From: Allium sativum
Taxonomy: Eukaryota > Streptophyta > Magnoliopsida > Asparagales > Amaryllidaceae
Assembly (NCBI GenBank): GCA_030737875.1
Contig: CM060912.1
Location: 126,696,493 to 126,760,492 of the forward strand
Reading direction: 5' to 3'
DNA length: 64,000 nt
Shown piece after piece: positions 45,424 to 56,942 of this stretch. Made by a program: the position numbers and the translations under genes. The stretch's first letter is position 1. Each line of letters begins with the position of its first letter. The notes under the pieces were generated by a model, which saw nothing but the letters and a program-made list of their open reading frames with translations, made no database searches and was not told where the DNA came from.

Positions 45424-45440
45424 TCTGCTCTGATACCGAA
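45424..45440 (-). other. Primer-binding site of C2
   Basis: The minus strand reads CGGTATCAGAGCAGAAGG just after the right LTR; it matches the initiator tRNA-Met complement except near the LTR border. Confidence 0.8.
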
Positions 45441-48400
45441 TGTAACACCCCACCTCTGCTAGGGTCACTCACAAAGGGAATGCACTAGTTTTGGAGGAGC
45501 GTTATTGAGGTAAACAAATACAGAAATATTACAAGACCGAACGTAAATAAAACAGCGGAAGAATCAAAAGATAAGTTTCATTACTTTCAAAATAGTCAAA
45601 TCCTTTTTCATTCAAAGTACCAAATAGCCAAAGTCATTATTTTCCATTACAACAAATTCTGTCTTGCATAAACAAAGAAGCATAAACTTAAAACATCAAA
45701 AGTAGCTTAATTCCCCAAAGGTAGCAGAAAATGCAGCTATAGCATAGCTCAAGACCAAACTGTACATGAGCTGACAGAAAGCAAGCTAAATCCAAGCTAA
45801 GAGCTAGAGTTTCCTCCCTGAGAACCTAGGGGAAGAGACGAAAGAAAAGGAGGTGAAAGAAAATGGGTCAGTCATAAAGACTGGTAAGTCCAAGTGATTT
45901 TCAGCATAAAAACAGGTAAAGGTAACATGACATGTATAAACTGAAAGTAAACATAAGTACGATGTCAAGATGGATAAGATAGACTAAGATAACATGATGA
46001 ATCAAGTATAGGTCAAGTATAGCATCGCATGTTCAAGGTTTGCTGCACCAACTATACTAGTAGCCCAACCCATGTCAAGTATTAATCATAAAATGATCCT
46101 TGGGCCCAAAGTCGTGAATGACCCATTACTAGGTCCAACGGAACGATCCACTAATCAATCGGCTCCCTGCAAGTTCTAGCTCATTGTGTTTCTGTGTCAT
46201 ACGGCCCAATCACGAATGTAGTCACCTGTGCTAGGTCCACCATAGGGTGTATCAAGCCCTATGGTGCCAACCACCGACACGAATCAAGAATGCATAGATA
46301 AACCTACTGATGCCCAATGCCTGCTTTTTCAACTCCGGACCACGTGCACGACCATAGCCCGCCTGAACCTACACTGGCGCACCCACACAGCCGTCGTTCT
46401 GTTCGCTTACAACCAGCCCAGTAATCGTGCCCCACCATGCCTAGTTCAAGGGTACCATGATTCATCGAGTGAGTTACTGCTGAAATGGACCGCGTAACTA
46501 GGGTTTTCGTCTAGTAAGTTAAGTGTTGTCATTTAAATTCGAGACTTAACCCCATCAGTCTAGCATATCAAGTTGGCTAAGTGTTGTCATTTAAGTTCGT
46601 GACTTAGCCCTACCATTCACATGTTAAGTTGGTTAGATGTTGTCGTTCAAGTTCATGACCTAACCCTAATAATCATATTTCAAGTTGGTTAAATGTTGTC
46701 TTTCATGTTCATGACTTAACCCTATCATGTGGCATTAATTCATTAATGCACCCTAACCTCTCACATCAGACCTGTTGTTGTGGTCACTGGATATGCCAGG
46801 CGGTTCCGGGCAAATTTACACCACAACTCAGTCTGACCTAGGGTTTCAAGCGCGATATGACCATCTACCCACATTGGATCTTATTGTTTGCAGTAACTGG
46901 ATTTGCCGGGCGGTTCTGGGCAATTTACACTGCAAACTCAACCCAACCTCGAGTTGGCCATTTTCAAGTTCATTCTACATGTTGAAGTTTCATGTCAAGT
47001 TCGTGTCAAATTTCATGTTTCAACGTATGCCTATTATCAAGTTCTTGATTCATGTTTATAACCAGTTCATGTTTTGCCTAATCTACCCAAATCATATTCC
47101 CATCGCATGTAAACGTTAATCGATCTAAATTACAAGCAAATCTAATTCTAGAGATAAAGGGAATAACATCAAAACTATGATAGGCAGAAGGGACAACATA
47201 AAGCGATAAAAGAGATTACAAGACTGGCATGATATAACTTGAGATAATCGGTTACAACATCAATGGCATATAGAAATTAACAGGGTTTTCAAATCTAGCA
47301 AAATAAGGCGATAGTCCTGATAAAAACTTGACATAAAAGAATAGGTATGCGAAAGCAAGCCAAATACAAGGATAATGGATCCAATGGTTTTGGTGTACAT
47401 AATAGCGAATAAACTAAGCAAGTCACACCCTAGGTATGAGATCCAACAAACTGCAAATTCGGTGTACAACATGGGTTTCAACTATAGGCATGAACAATCT
47501 ACTATAATAGTTTCAGGTAATTAACCTCAATACTCATAGTCATGGTCATAGGTAGAAATCTCATAATTAAGAACCATAAGCGATTAATCACAATACCCAT
47601 GGTTAATTATCCAAAATAGTTCTAGGCAATAGTCATAGGCAATTAACAATAATTGTTTCAAAGTCATGGTCATAGATAATAGCCTTATGTTCATAATCAT
47701 AGGTAATAATTCTCATAGTCAAGAGTCATAGGTGATTAGCCACAATTTTCCTTGTCATAGTCATAGGCAACAGTCTTACGTTCACCGTCATAGGCATAGG
47801 CATAGTCTTATGTCCACAGTCATAGGCACAGGCATAGTCTTATGTTCACAGTCATAAGCACAGACATAGTCTTATGTTCACAGTCATAGTCCTTGGCCAT
47901 TAACAATGGTTTCAATGTCATAGGCATGATAATGTTTGATTTTTAATGCGAATAGGCCCAAACTGATTTCAAAGCAATATTCCCAAATGTCAAGATCCAA
48001 GAAGAATAAAAATAGATATGAATCATACGTATATCAAATTCCAATTTATAACATGCCCATATCAAGTTTATAGTTTTCATCTAAAAGTAACTGGAACTTA
48101 AAGTGCGTGGATCGAGAATTAGAAAGCAAAATTTGATTGTTGAATCTCTATTTGATTGATCGTGTTCTAATTGAAATCCCCCAATTTGCAAATCTCTAAT
48201 CGTAGTCTTGATGGAGAAGAAGCAGTCCTTTTTCTTCCTTTTTATCTTATTATTTTGATTATCTTCGAAGCAGCATAAGGAAGAAAGAAATGGTGTGGAG
48301 AGAATGAGGCTAGGGGGCTGCTTATATAGGGTTAGGCAGAAGAATCAGGTCACGAAACAAGTCTAAATACATCAGATTGCATCTGGCTCAGGAAATTGGT

Positions 48401-48746
48401 TCGGGAGGCAGGTCGACTCCCCAGTCGACCTAGTTGGGGGGGGGGGGGGTCGACTCCCTAGTCGACCTGGGTATATGGGCGAGAATTTTCCAGCCAGCCT
48501 TCTCTGGGTTTGAATTTCGAATTTCTGGCTTTATTTTCGAGCTGTTTTATTTTATTTAATTCCTGAAACTTCGGAGGGTCGTATCTTGGTCATACGGACT
48601 TCGATTTTCGAAAACTCGGACTCTATTTCATGTAAAATTTCGAGATGAACGCAATGGAGCAACCCGTTTCCCCTGATTCTTATTTTAAAATTTAATTCTG
48701 CCTTGATTTATGACTTTAACATGTTATAAAAATACGGGTTGTTACA
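45441..48746 (-). repeat. C2 LTR, right copy (3306 bp)
   Basis: It matches 40390-43751 and ends CGGGTTGTTACA. It has a shorter GTCGAC cluster with a long G run (48425-48440), degraded hairpin stems and the 32-bp tandem repeats. No gene is supported. Confidence 0.92.
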
Positions 48747-48751
48747 ATTTA

Positions 48752-49732
48752 AATTTTCAAATCTGATATTTTGAAAAATATTATTATTTTAATATTTTAA
48801 TAATATTAATTACTCAATTTTGTTTTAAAATTGAATTTAAGATTGAATCGTTTTTAAATGGGTTTATAAACGATTTTAAAATACGTACAAAAGGAAATCG
48901 ACGAAGTTTATCTAAATGGTTTGAATAGGACGTGTCTTGTGGCGACCGTTCGCGAATTTCAACCATTAACTTCAAATTGACATACCGGGAGATCCGAACG
49001 TCCGATCTTTCTGAAACAAAAAATGTTGGGTCTGAAATAAAAAAACGTTCAAATGAAATAAAAAGTTTCAAAATCCAACGGTTAGATTTTGGGATAAATT
49101 CACATCAAATTTGAATAAAAATAGCGCTGGTGTTGTAAATATTTGAAATCGGTTTTTAATAAATTGAGCTTTTTTTAAATTATTAAAAATAGGGAAAATT
49201 TATGATAAATCATAATAATTGTTTAAGTGTGATTTGGACTAATTATATTTAGTTCTGTATAGTATAAAACTATTTTGTGAAATTTAGCTATTTTGACAAA
49301 ATTGAGAGATATGGTTTGGGATTAATAAATACTTAAATAAATTAGGTTTTTCCATAATATGAATGTTGGATTTGAATGGAAATAATTTTGGATATTTTGA
49401 TATCGGATTTCGTGATTATACGAATACTGCTTTGAGTAATTTAGAAGATATCAATATCATTATTCCCGATACAATATCTATTTGGTTTCAAAATTTGACG
49501 TTGAATATAAGTTGATACGATTTCTATTCAAAGCCTTATATTTAATATCAAATTAGATTTTTGGTCGTGAATGGTGTCTTCAATAACACTGTTCTTAAAC
49601 CCAACTGAAAATTAAGTTTATGGAGTAAATCTTTTAACTAAGATTTAATGAAATTTTCCAAAGGAATATTATCCAATTAATAAAATTAATTGGAATTGAA
49701 TGGAAATTGATTTAGTAATAATCAAGAGAAAC
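48752..49732 (+). repeat. 3' LTR of B, second segment
   Basis: It continues the B LTR between C2 and D. It is homologous to about 16470-17600 in B2, for example the blocks around TTCGCGAATTTC and GGAGATCC. Confidence 0.8.
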
Positions 49733-52210
49733 TGTAACAACCCACATTCTACGCATCGTGGGATCGTAGAATATTTATTTCTTTCACATATGGAGTCGTA
49801 TGGTCATGTAACTTTAGGAGACGACTATTGGGGTCATTTCACATGTTCATGATTTTCCCGATTTTTAAATGACCATTTTGCCCATAGTTGGTACAGTTTT
49901 GGCCATAACTTTTGACTGAAAAGGAATTTTGACCTGAAACCACTTCCATTAGATTTGTTTGATGGTTTACGATTCCGTAGAGTGGTCACATTAGCCAAAC
50001 GGACTTACCGTTTGGGAAATATGGCTGAAACAAGTTTCAGATAGTGAAAAACAGCTTAATTGGGCTTAACCGGGTGATTAACAGCTAGGCCCAATGGGGA
50101 ATTTCGGGATTAGGGTTATGAGGAGGCTGAAATTAGTTAGAGAACGATCTTATTTTCATTTTTCAGCCGCCACTTTCATTCTTGAAACCCTAACAATGGC
50201 CTCCAACACCCAAATCAACTTCTAATCACTTTCTAATCAAGTTTTGGCTTAATCTACATCAAATCAAAGAAGATCTTCACCAGATCAGTATTAGAGCTGC
50301 TGTTAGACATCAGTATTCGCGCAAATCAGCGAGGTTTCAGTTCTGAAAATTTCATTTGTGGCCAAGGTGAGTGATTAGCATTGTTTTGACACTAATTACA
50401 GTTAATTAAGGGTAATCAGTGAAGATTAGCGAATTTATACACTAATAAATTCTGGAAAAATATTTATAAATTCGAAATAATGTTTTAGACCTCTGTTAGA
50501 GATTTAGTTTGATTTGGTTAAGTTTTGCTAATCATACCATTAGTTTTGCCTAAACATGCTTATGGGAAAATATGAGATTTTGGCTATGTTTGATCTATTT
50601 TAACCTATCAAGTTATTGTTTTGATGTTTTTGGTTGATGTTACATGTTGCTATGACTGTATGGTATGATTTGTGATTGTCTAGAAGTGTTAGATTAGTCG
50701 CCGTTGAGTGGCGTAAACAATCGCTGGAAGAAGCTGCAGGAAACTGGCCGATCTGGATCAGATCGGAGGAAGGGCATCCGAACCGAACTGCCCTCCAAGC
50801 AGTGTACCCACGAGACGATCTGAAAAATTGGGAAGCATCTTCTCCGACCCGACCCGCATGGCCACCTCCGAACCGAACCGATGCATGACGATTAGACTTG
50901 AAGAACCAGACCCGATCCGCTTGGAGGTGATGATGACCGACCCGATCCGCCTGGAGGTGATGATGACCGACCCGATCCGTCTGGGGGTAAGGATGACCGA
51001 TCCGAACCGCCACAGGATGAGGACCCCGACCCGATCCGATGGGGGTAGCTCGACCAATCCGAACCGAGATGCTTGGACTCGAGACGCGAATCACGATCCG
51101 ACTTTGAAGTATAGACTGAAGTAAAGAACCGATCCGGAGAAGACCAATAACCGAGATGCAAAGTTAGTCCAAATGGGAAATTTGTACTCAGGATCCAGTT
51201 GGGAATCAATGAGTCGGCTTCATGAGTTGGGCTTTGCTGCGGGACATGTGCTAAGGGGTTGTCGATGTCTGTAACTTTGAATCACTATGTGTAGGGAGTA
51301 CCTGAACGGATTCAGGGCCATAGTGGCCTAGGTATGACTAAAGGGGCTATAGACCAATGAAGTGGGGTCATTTGTAAAGATTTGGTCATGACTCCATGTG
51401 GTAAGCTTGATAGTAGTAGCAGTAGCTGTACAAGTCGAACTCCGTCACTACTTCGATGGGTCTAGTGATTAACAGTGGTGGACATCGTATGCTTTACGCA
51501 CTGAGTGAGAGATGTGAGGATGGTTGCTATGTTTGGCTTGTTTGCCATCATTATGACATGCACGCCCCCCACCCCCCACCCCCCGTTATCTATACACCAT
51601 TTGTTTTGTGGCACGTTAGAGTATTGTACGGTATGTAGTGCTAACTCTTTGGTTGCAGGTCCAGGTTCAGGTATGGTTTAGTATACCTGTTATTGTTCTG
51701 TTTAGCTGCTTATCGCTCATACCAGACTTTTTGTCTGACCCAGAGTTTTATGTCTCTTCTTATTACTCTGGGTGCTCTCACGAGCAGACTAGAGACAGGT
51801 TAGCTGGGTATGCACGGGTAGCTGATCCGGAGACGAGCAGGAGGCTTCCACGTATGATATATGTAGTATTCTCCCTGTGTTTTTGAAGATCACTGCTTGG
51901 GCATTAGTAGTGCATCTTCTACTTTAGCTTTCTTTTGTTTTAGAGACAGTAATTTGGAAAGTTGTAATAAGCTGTATTTGGATTTTCGCTACTTTGTTGG
52001 TTTAGTTTTCAGCTTACGCACGGTCTCGTCTGTTTTATGTCAAGATTATGTTATTATTATATTTTGTTCCATGCGCTGTGAGACATTCTACAGGTTCCTT
52101 GTTATTTCATTCTCTTCTTTCCTTTCTTTGGCGACTGTTCCGTGCTAGTCGGGCATGTGTACAGCACACCTTCGGAGGAAATGCAGGCTGGTGTGGGGCG
52201 GGCCGTCACA
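49733..52210 (+). repeat. 5' LTR of D (2478 bp)
   Basis: It starts TGTAACAACCCACATTC and ends GGGCCGTCACA. It closely matches 56943-59410. It includes a GC-rich section (50690-51130) full of GATCCG and GAACCG motifs and a 30-bp tandem repeat. Long overlapping open frames there, up to 164 codons, come from the repeat and are not genes. Confidence 0.93.
50911..51030. repeat. 30-bp tandem repeat in D LTR
   Basis: Units with CCCGATCCGCCTGGAGGTGA start at 50911, 50941 and 50971, with a degenerate fourth at 51001. The 3' LTR has the units at 58126, 58156 and 58186. Confidence 0.88.
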
Positions 52211-52228
52211 TTTGGTATCAGAGCTCTA
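52211..52228 (+). other. Primer-binding site of D
   Basis: TTTGGTATCAGAGCTCTA follows the LTR directly; TGGTATCAGAGC matches initiator tRNA-Met. Confidence 0.9.
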
Positions 52229-52416
52229 GGTTGCGTAGTTAACCTAGGGAAGTCATCAGGGAGAGATAGTATACGTATATGAGAGAGCGTGTTTGTGATT
52301 ATTTTGGTTTTCAAAAGCTAGATATATATATACTATTAGTATAGCTAAGGATAAAGTCGCACTGCACTAGCACCACTATGGAGATGGTTAATCGTTTTCT
52401 CTTTATAGATTGAACG

Positions 52417-53388
52417 ATGAGCCGATACGTAAGAGGTGCCGATAGAGGAGCCAATATTGGAAATGCTACTGACATGAGGACGATGTTTACTGACCTCATG
52501 AGAGAGATGCTTATGGATGTGCAGAGGGAAGCTCCCAATGGTGGTAATGGTGGTGGTCCAATAGTGCAGGCGCCTAGGACCGATTTCGCCAAGCTGAATA
52601 AGGATTATGCTAGTCTTGTTAGGAGACCGTTCCACGGAACGGAGTCGGCTACGGATGTTCAGGATTGGTTGGATAGTTGCGAACGTATCTTTGAATATTT
52701 GGGCATCGAGGATGCGATGAAGAGAAGGCTAGCATCCCGTCAGCTGCAAGGACGGGCAATGAATTGGTGGAATGCTATAAAGGCAGCTACTCCCGAGGAT
52801 CAGATTACTTGGGAGCAGTTTAAGGTTCGCTTTAGCGAGAAGTTCATTCCAGCTGCCTAGAAGTCAGTGTTGTTTAAGAGATTCTTGGAACTCAAGCAGA
52901 ATGGCAGAGCTGTCTCGGAGTATATTGCCGAATTCGACACGTTGTCGAAGTATGGGTTATCTCTTATTGATACTGCCGAGAAGAAGAACGAGAAGTTCAT
53001 AATTGGTTTGGATCAGTACTTGGGGGAAAGGCTTATTAACCACATCGATGAGACGTTTGAATCAATTATGGGGAAAGCATTGAGGTCAGAGAGTCTTTAC
53101 CCTAAGCCGAAGACTGAGGTTACATCTACAGAGGAGCCAAAGCCGCAAGCAAGTGGTGGAGGCAAGAGTAGTTCTCAGAATAAGAGGAAGCAGAATCAGA
53201 ATAAGGATGGTCAGAAAAAGAATAAGAAAGAGGTTGAGTGCTTCAGCTGTGGTAAGAAGGGCCATTATGCTAGTAATTGTCGGGCCAAGCCAGCGGATAG
53301 GAAGTGCTTCAACTGTGGCCAAATGGGACATCATAAGGACAAGTGTCCGCAACCCCCTAAAGAAAAGAAGATGGTGAAAGCATATGCC
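52417..53388 (+). pseudogene. gag: Gag region of D
   Basis: The capsid/nucleocapsid part of the polyprotein starts at MSRYVRGADRGAN, the first ATG after the leader. It has a Retrotrans_gag core with PFHGTESATDVQDWL, MNWWNAIKAA and FLELKQNGRAVSEY blocks, a basic linker, and two CCHC knuckles, CFSCGKKGHYASNC and CFNCGQMGHHKDKC. A TAG at 52858-52860 interrupts the core; the frame on both sides is the same. In the family this is a glutamine position, so a CAG-to-TAG change is likely. The gag is otherwise well preserved. Confidence 0.9.
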
Positions 53389-53757
53389 CTTAATGCTATT
53401 CCTTCTTCGTCGAATGTCCCAACCGCGGCGGAGAAGGGAAAAAACGTCGTCATTCAAGGTATGCTTTCTGTTTATGATGTTCCAGTAAGAGTTTTGTTTG
53501 ATACCCGGGCTTCCAATTCGTTCATATCTAGTGACCTGGTAGATAGGTTGGGACTGGAGCCCGAGATTGTCGATAGACCTTTAGTAGCGACGAACCTGAT
53601 TGGTGGTTCAACTAACCTTAGCATGATTTGTCGTAATGTGGTCTTATCAAGTCATGAATGCATGTTTGTGATTGCTTTGTTTTGGGCTTTACTGGGTTTG
53701 GCATTATTTTGGGAGTCGATTGGCTCCAAAGATACGGGATGGTTGTAGACTGTGAGG
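53389..53757 (+). pseudogene. Aspartic protease region of D, active site altered, frameshifted
   Basis: The protease would process Gag-Pol. The active-site block reads VLFDTRASNSFIS; in the family it is D-T-G-A-S, and here the glycine codon is CGG, arginine (53506-53508). This should abolish activity. Around 53650-53660 the reading frame shifts: upstream sequence is in the gag frame, while the flap-side block [15 protein letters not shown] is in the pol frame. A shift at this place is not a normal gag-pol boundary for this lineage, which usually has one continuous frame, so I treat it as damage. Confidence 0.85.
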
Positions 53758-55220
53758 GCTTTTTGGTGACAGCTAAAGCGGATGATGGGCGGAGGGTAGT
53801 GTTTGGTGGTCTACCCGGTGATGGGGTAATGGCTAGTTTTCTAAATTCCCTCGACATCCCGCATAGTGAGTTGTCAGGGTTGCCAGTGGTTGGCCAGTAT
53901 CAGGATGTCTTCGAGGAAGTGACCGGGCTTCCACCACACCGAGAGATTGAGTTCCGTATTGATTTGGTGAAAGATACCAAACCTATAGTGATGCCACTAC
54001 GTCGTATGACACCAAGGGAGCAGCGAGAGATCGAGGTGCAAGTCAGCGATCTTTTGAAGAAGGGATTTATCAGAAGGAGTGTTTCTGAATGGGGAGCACC
54101 AGTTGTGTTTGCTACCAAGGCGGATGGTTCCCTTCGTTTGTGTGTAGACTACCGCGAGTTGAACAAAGTGACGAGGAAGAACAAGTATCCTCTACCGCGG
54201 ATAGATGATTTGTTTGATCAGTTGAGTGGCGCGAGAGTATTCTCTCAGTTGCATCTCGCGACAGGTTTTCATCAGCTTAGAGTGGAAGCTGAGAGTATAG
54301 CTAAAACGACATTCCGGACGCCGTCTGGATTTTATGAGTGGTTGGTCATGCCATTCGGGCTGACCAATGCCCCAGCATATTTTGTGGATCTTATGAATAG
54401 AGTATTCAGAGATCAGTTGAATAAGTTTGTCCTTGTGTTCGTGGATGATATTTTGTTCTATTCGAGGACAGAGGAAGAACACAAGGAACATTTAAGAATA
54501 GTGATGGAGGTGTTGAGAAAACACCAATTGAAAGCAAAGTTTTCTAAGTGTCACTTCTGGAGAAGGGAAGTGAGATTCTTGGGCCATGTTGTTTCAGAGA
54601 ATGGTATTGCCGTGGATCCTGCGAAGGTGGCTACGGTACAAGATTGGTCTACGCCCAAGAATGCAACGGACATAAGAAGTTTCTTGGGATTAGCTGGATA
54701 TTATAGTAAGTTTATCCAAGACTTCTCCAAGATAGCGGCACCGTTGACTCAGTTGACCAAGAAGAATCAAGCTTTTATCTGTGATGAAAGGTGCAAGAAC
54801 GCATTCAAGGGTCTAAAGGACAAGTTGACATGTGCACTAGTGTTAGTCATTCCTAAGGGGAATGAAGAGATGACGGTATACGCAGATGCATGTGGTACCG
54901 GAAGTGGTGCTGTATTGATGCAAGGAGTTAGGGTTGTAGCTTATGCAAGTCGGCAATTGAAACCGCATGAGAAAAGATACCCTACCCATGATTTGGAATT
55001 GGCAGCGATCGTATTCGCATTGAAGATGTGGAGACATTATCTCTTGGGAGAAAGATTCGAGTTGTTTACCGATCATAAATCGTTAAAGTATCTTTTCTCC
55101 CGAAAGGATCTAAATCTCTGACAGCAAAGATGGTTAGAATTCTTGGCTTCCTATGATTTCAATATCGCATACACACCCGGAAAGGGCAATGCGGTAGCTG
55201 ATGCATTGAGTAGAAGACAT
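53758..55220 (+). pseudogene. pol: Reverse transcriptase and RNase H region of D
   Basis: Reverse transcriptase blocks appear in order: [26 protein letters not shown], cut here into recognisable parts, then motif A, then [10 protein letters not shown]. The catalytic Asp of motif A is replaced by His: the sequence is [14 protein letters not shown], where the family has D-L (codon 54252-54254). The VDD of motif C is intact (54441-54449). RNase H follows, with [15 protein letters not shown] and, at the far end, YTPGKGNAVADALSRR. A TGA at 55119-55121 interrupts it just after RKDLNL; arginine (CGA) is expected. Apart from the point changes the domain is complete and in one frame. Confidence 0.92.
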
Positions 55221-56786
55221 GCCAGTTTAGGGGCTATGTTTCTTGAATGGAAGCGACTGGAGTACATCGCTGGGTATGATTTCAGACCAAAGTGCGAGTT
55301 GGATCCAGAAATGTTAGCAAGTTTGACGACCAGACCCACTTTGATTGAGCGGATCGGCTCTAGTCAGAGGGACGATCCTAACCTATTGGAAATCATCTCC
55401 AAGTTAGAGATGGGTATCGATGAGGAGATGAACAAGTATGGGTTTGATCGAGATGGATGGCTTAGAAAGAATAGAAGACTGGTTGTACCCAATGTCAATG
55501 GATTGAGAGATGAAGTGCTTAGAGAATGTCATCACTCAAAACTGACTATATACCCCGATGGTAACAAGATGTACTAAGACATGAAGCATACCTATTACTA
55601 GGAAGGGATGAAAAGAGACATTGGGAAGTTTATATCCAAATGCATGAACTGCCAGCTAATTAAAGTTGAGCAAAAGAAGCCTAGTGGTTTGTTACAACCA
55701 TTAGGAATTCCAGAATGGAAATGGGAACAAGTGTCAATGGATTTCATTGATGGGTTACCAAGGAATAGATCGGGCCATGATAGCATTTGGGTGATTGTGG
55801 ACCGATTGACCAAGAGTGCAAGATTTATACCTGTCAAGTCGAATAGGACGACAGCTAAGTTAGCTGAACTATATGTAAAGTGGGTAGTGAGATTTCATGG
55901 AATACCCAAAGGCATTGTGAGTGACCGAGATCCGTTGTTCACTAGTGGATTTTGGAAGAGCTTACAAGAGGCGTTAGGATCAGAATTACATCTCAGTACC
56001 ATGTATCATCCTCAAACCGATGGTCAAACAGAGAGGGTGAATCGTATATTGGAAGATCTCTTGAGAGCTTGTGTATTGGATTTTGGTGGATCATGGGATG
56101 ACCATTTGCATCTAGTAGAGTTTGCATATAATAATAGCTACCAATCCAGTATCGATATGGCTCCGTTTGAAGCTTTGTACGGAAGACCGTGCAACTCACC
56201 GTCATGTTGGGTACAAACTGGCGAGAAGTTTGTGCTTGGACCCGACGTGATAAGAGAAACTTCAGCTAAGATTAAGATTATCCAACAGTGAATGAAGGTT
56301 GCCCAAGATAAGAAGAAGAGTTATGCTGATAAGAGGAGAAGAGAATTTAAGTTCTCCATTGGTGACTTGGTGTTTGTCAAGATTTCTCCGTTGAAGAGCG
56401 TGATACGATTTGGCAGGAGAGGCAAGTTAGCACCAAGATTTGTTGGTCCATTCCCAGTTCTTGAGCAAATTGGGAATTTGGCGTACAAAGTTGAATTACC
56501 AGAGAAGATGGCAGGAGTTCACAACGTATTTCATGTTTCCCAGTTAAGAAAGTTCGTGCACGACCCAGATGTGACTATTTCACCTGATCAGTTGGATGAT
56601 ATCGAAGTTGAACCCGAGGCGGTTGGGAACCGCTAGCCTATGCGTATTGTTGGGAACGATACGAAGCAACTTCGGAAGAAAGCGGTGAATCTAGTCAAAG
56701 TTTAGTGGGTCGAGAATGAGAATGACTGTACTTGGGAGACAGAGGAGAGCATTAGGAAGACGTATCCAGAACTCTTCGCCTGGTAA
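55221..56786 (+). pseudogene. Integrase with chromodomain-like tail of D
   Basis: Integrase would insert the DNA copy. An HHCC zinc region (ECHHS ... CMNC) is followed by the DDE core: MDFIDGLP (Asp at 55740-55742), SDRDPLF (Asp 55923-55925) and DGQTERVN (Glu 56031-56033), all three present. The GPF-type block RRGKLAPRFVGPFPVL and HNVFHVSQLRKF follow. The tail after VGNR, with TWETEESIRKTYPELFAW, resembles the Tekay-type chromodomain. In-frame stops are at 55575-55577 (TAA), 55599-55601 (TAG), 56289-56291 (TGA), 56634-56636 (TAG) and 56703-56705 (TAG). The natural end is TAA at 56784-56786. Confidence 0.9.
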
Positions 56787-56929
56787 GATTTCAATTTCGA
56801 TTTAGTTTTTCCGCATGCTAGGATAGGTTTGCTTTGTTTGTTTTGCATGGTTGATTGTTGTATATGATTGGTAGGCATGCGGGATCTTTTGTATGTTTTG
56901 GGTTAAGGAATTTCGGAGACGAAATTTCT

Positions 56930-56942
56930 TAAGGGGGGAGAA
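56930..56942 (+). other. Polypurine tract of D
   Basis: AAGGGGGGAGAA precedes the 3' LTR. The block CGGAGACGAAATTTCTT lies directly upstream, matching the position and content of the equivalent in the C and A elements. Confidence 0.9.

Larger units (their letters stand above)
40390..48746 (-). mobile_element. C2: gag-only non-autonomous Gypsy element (8.36 kb)
   Basis: The order is LTR, 1.69-kb internal region, LTR, on the minus strand. Flanks are ATTTG (40385-40389) and ATTTA (48747-48751), a target duplication with one change. It inserted into B's 3' LTR: B2 has the uninterrupted equivalent near 16456-16475. The internal region holds only a broken gag. It is older than C1. Confidence 0.9.

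Noticed and set aside
50600..51209. Minus-strand frames of 99-164 codons rich in Arg, Gly and Ser
   Set aside because: Artefact of a GC-rich 30-bp tandem repeat that stays open in several frames, within an LTR.
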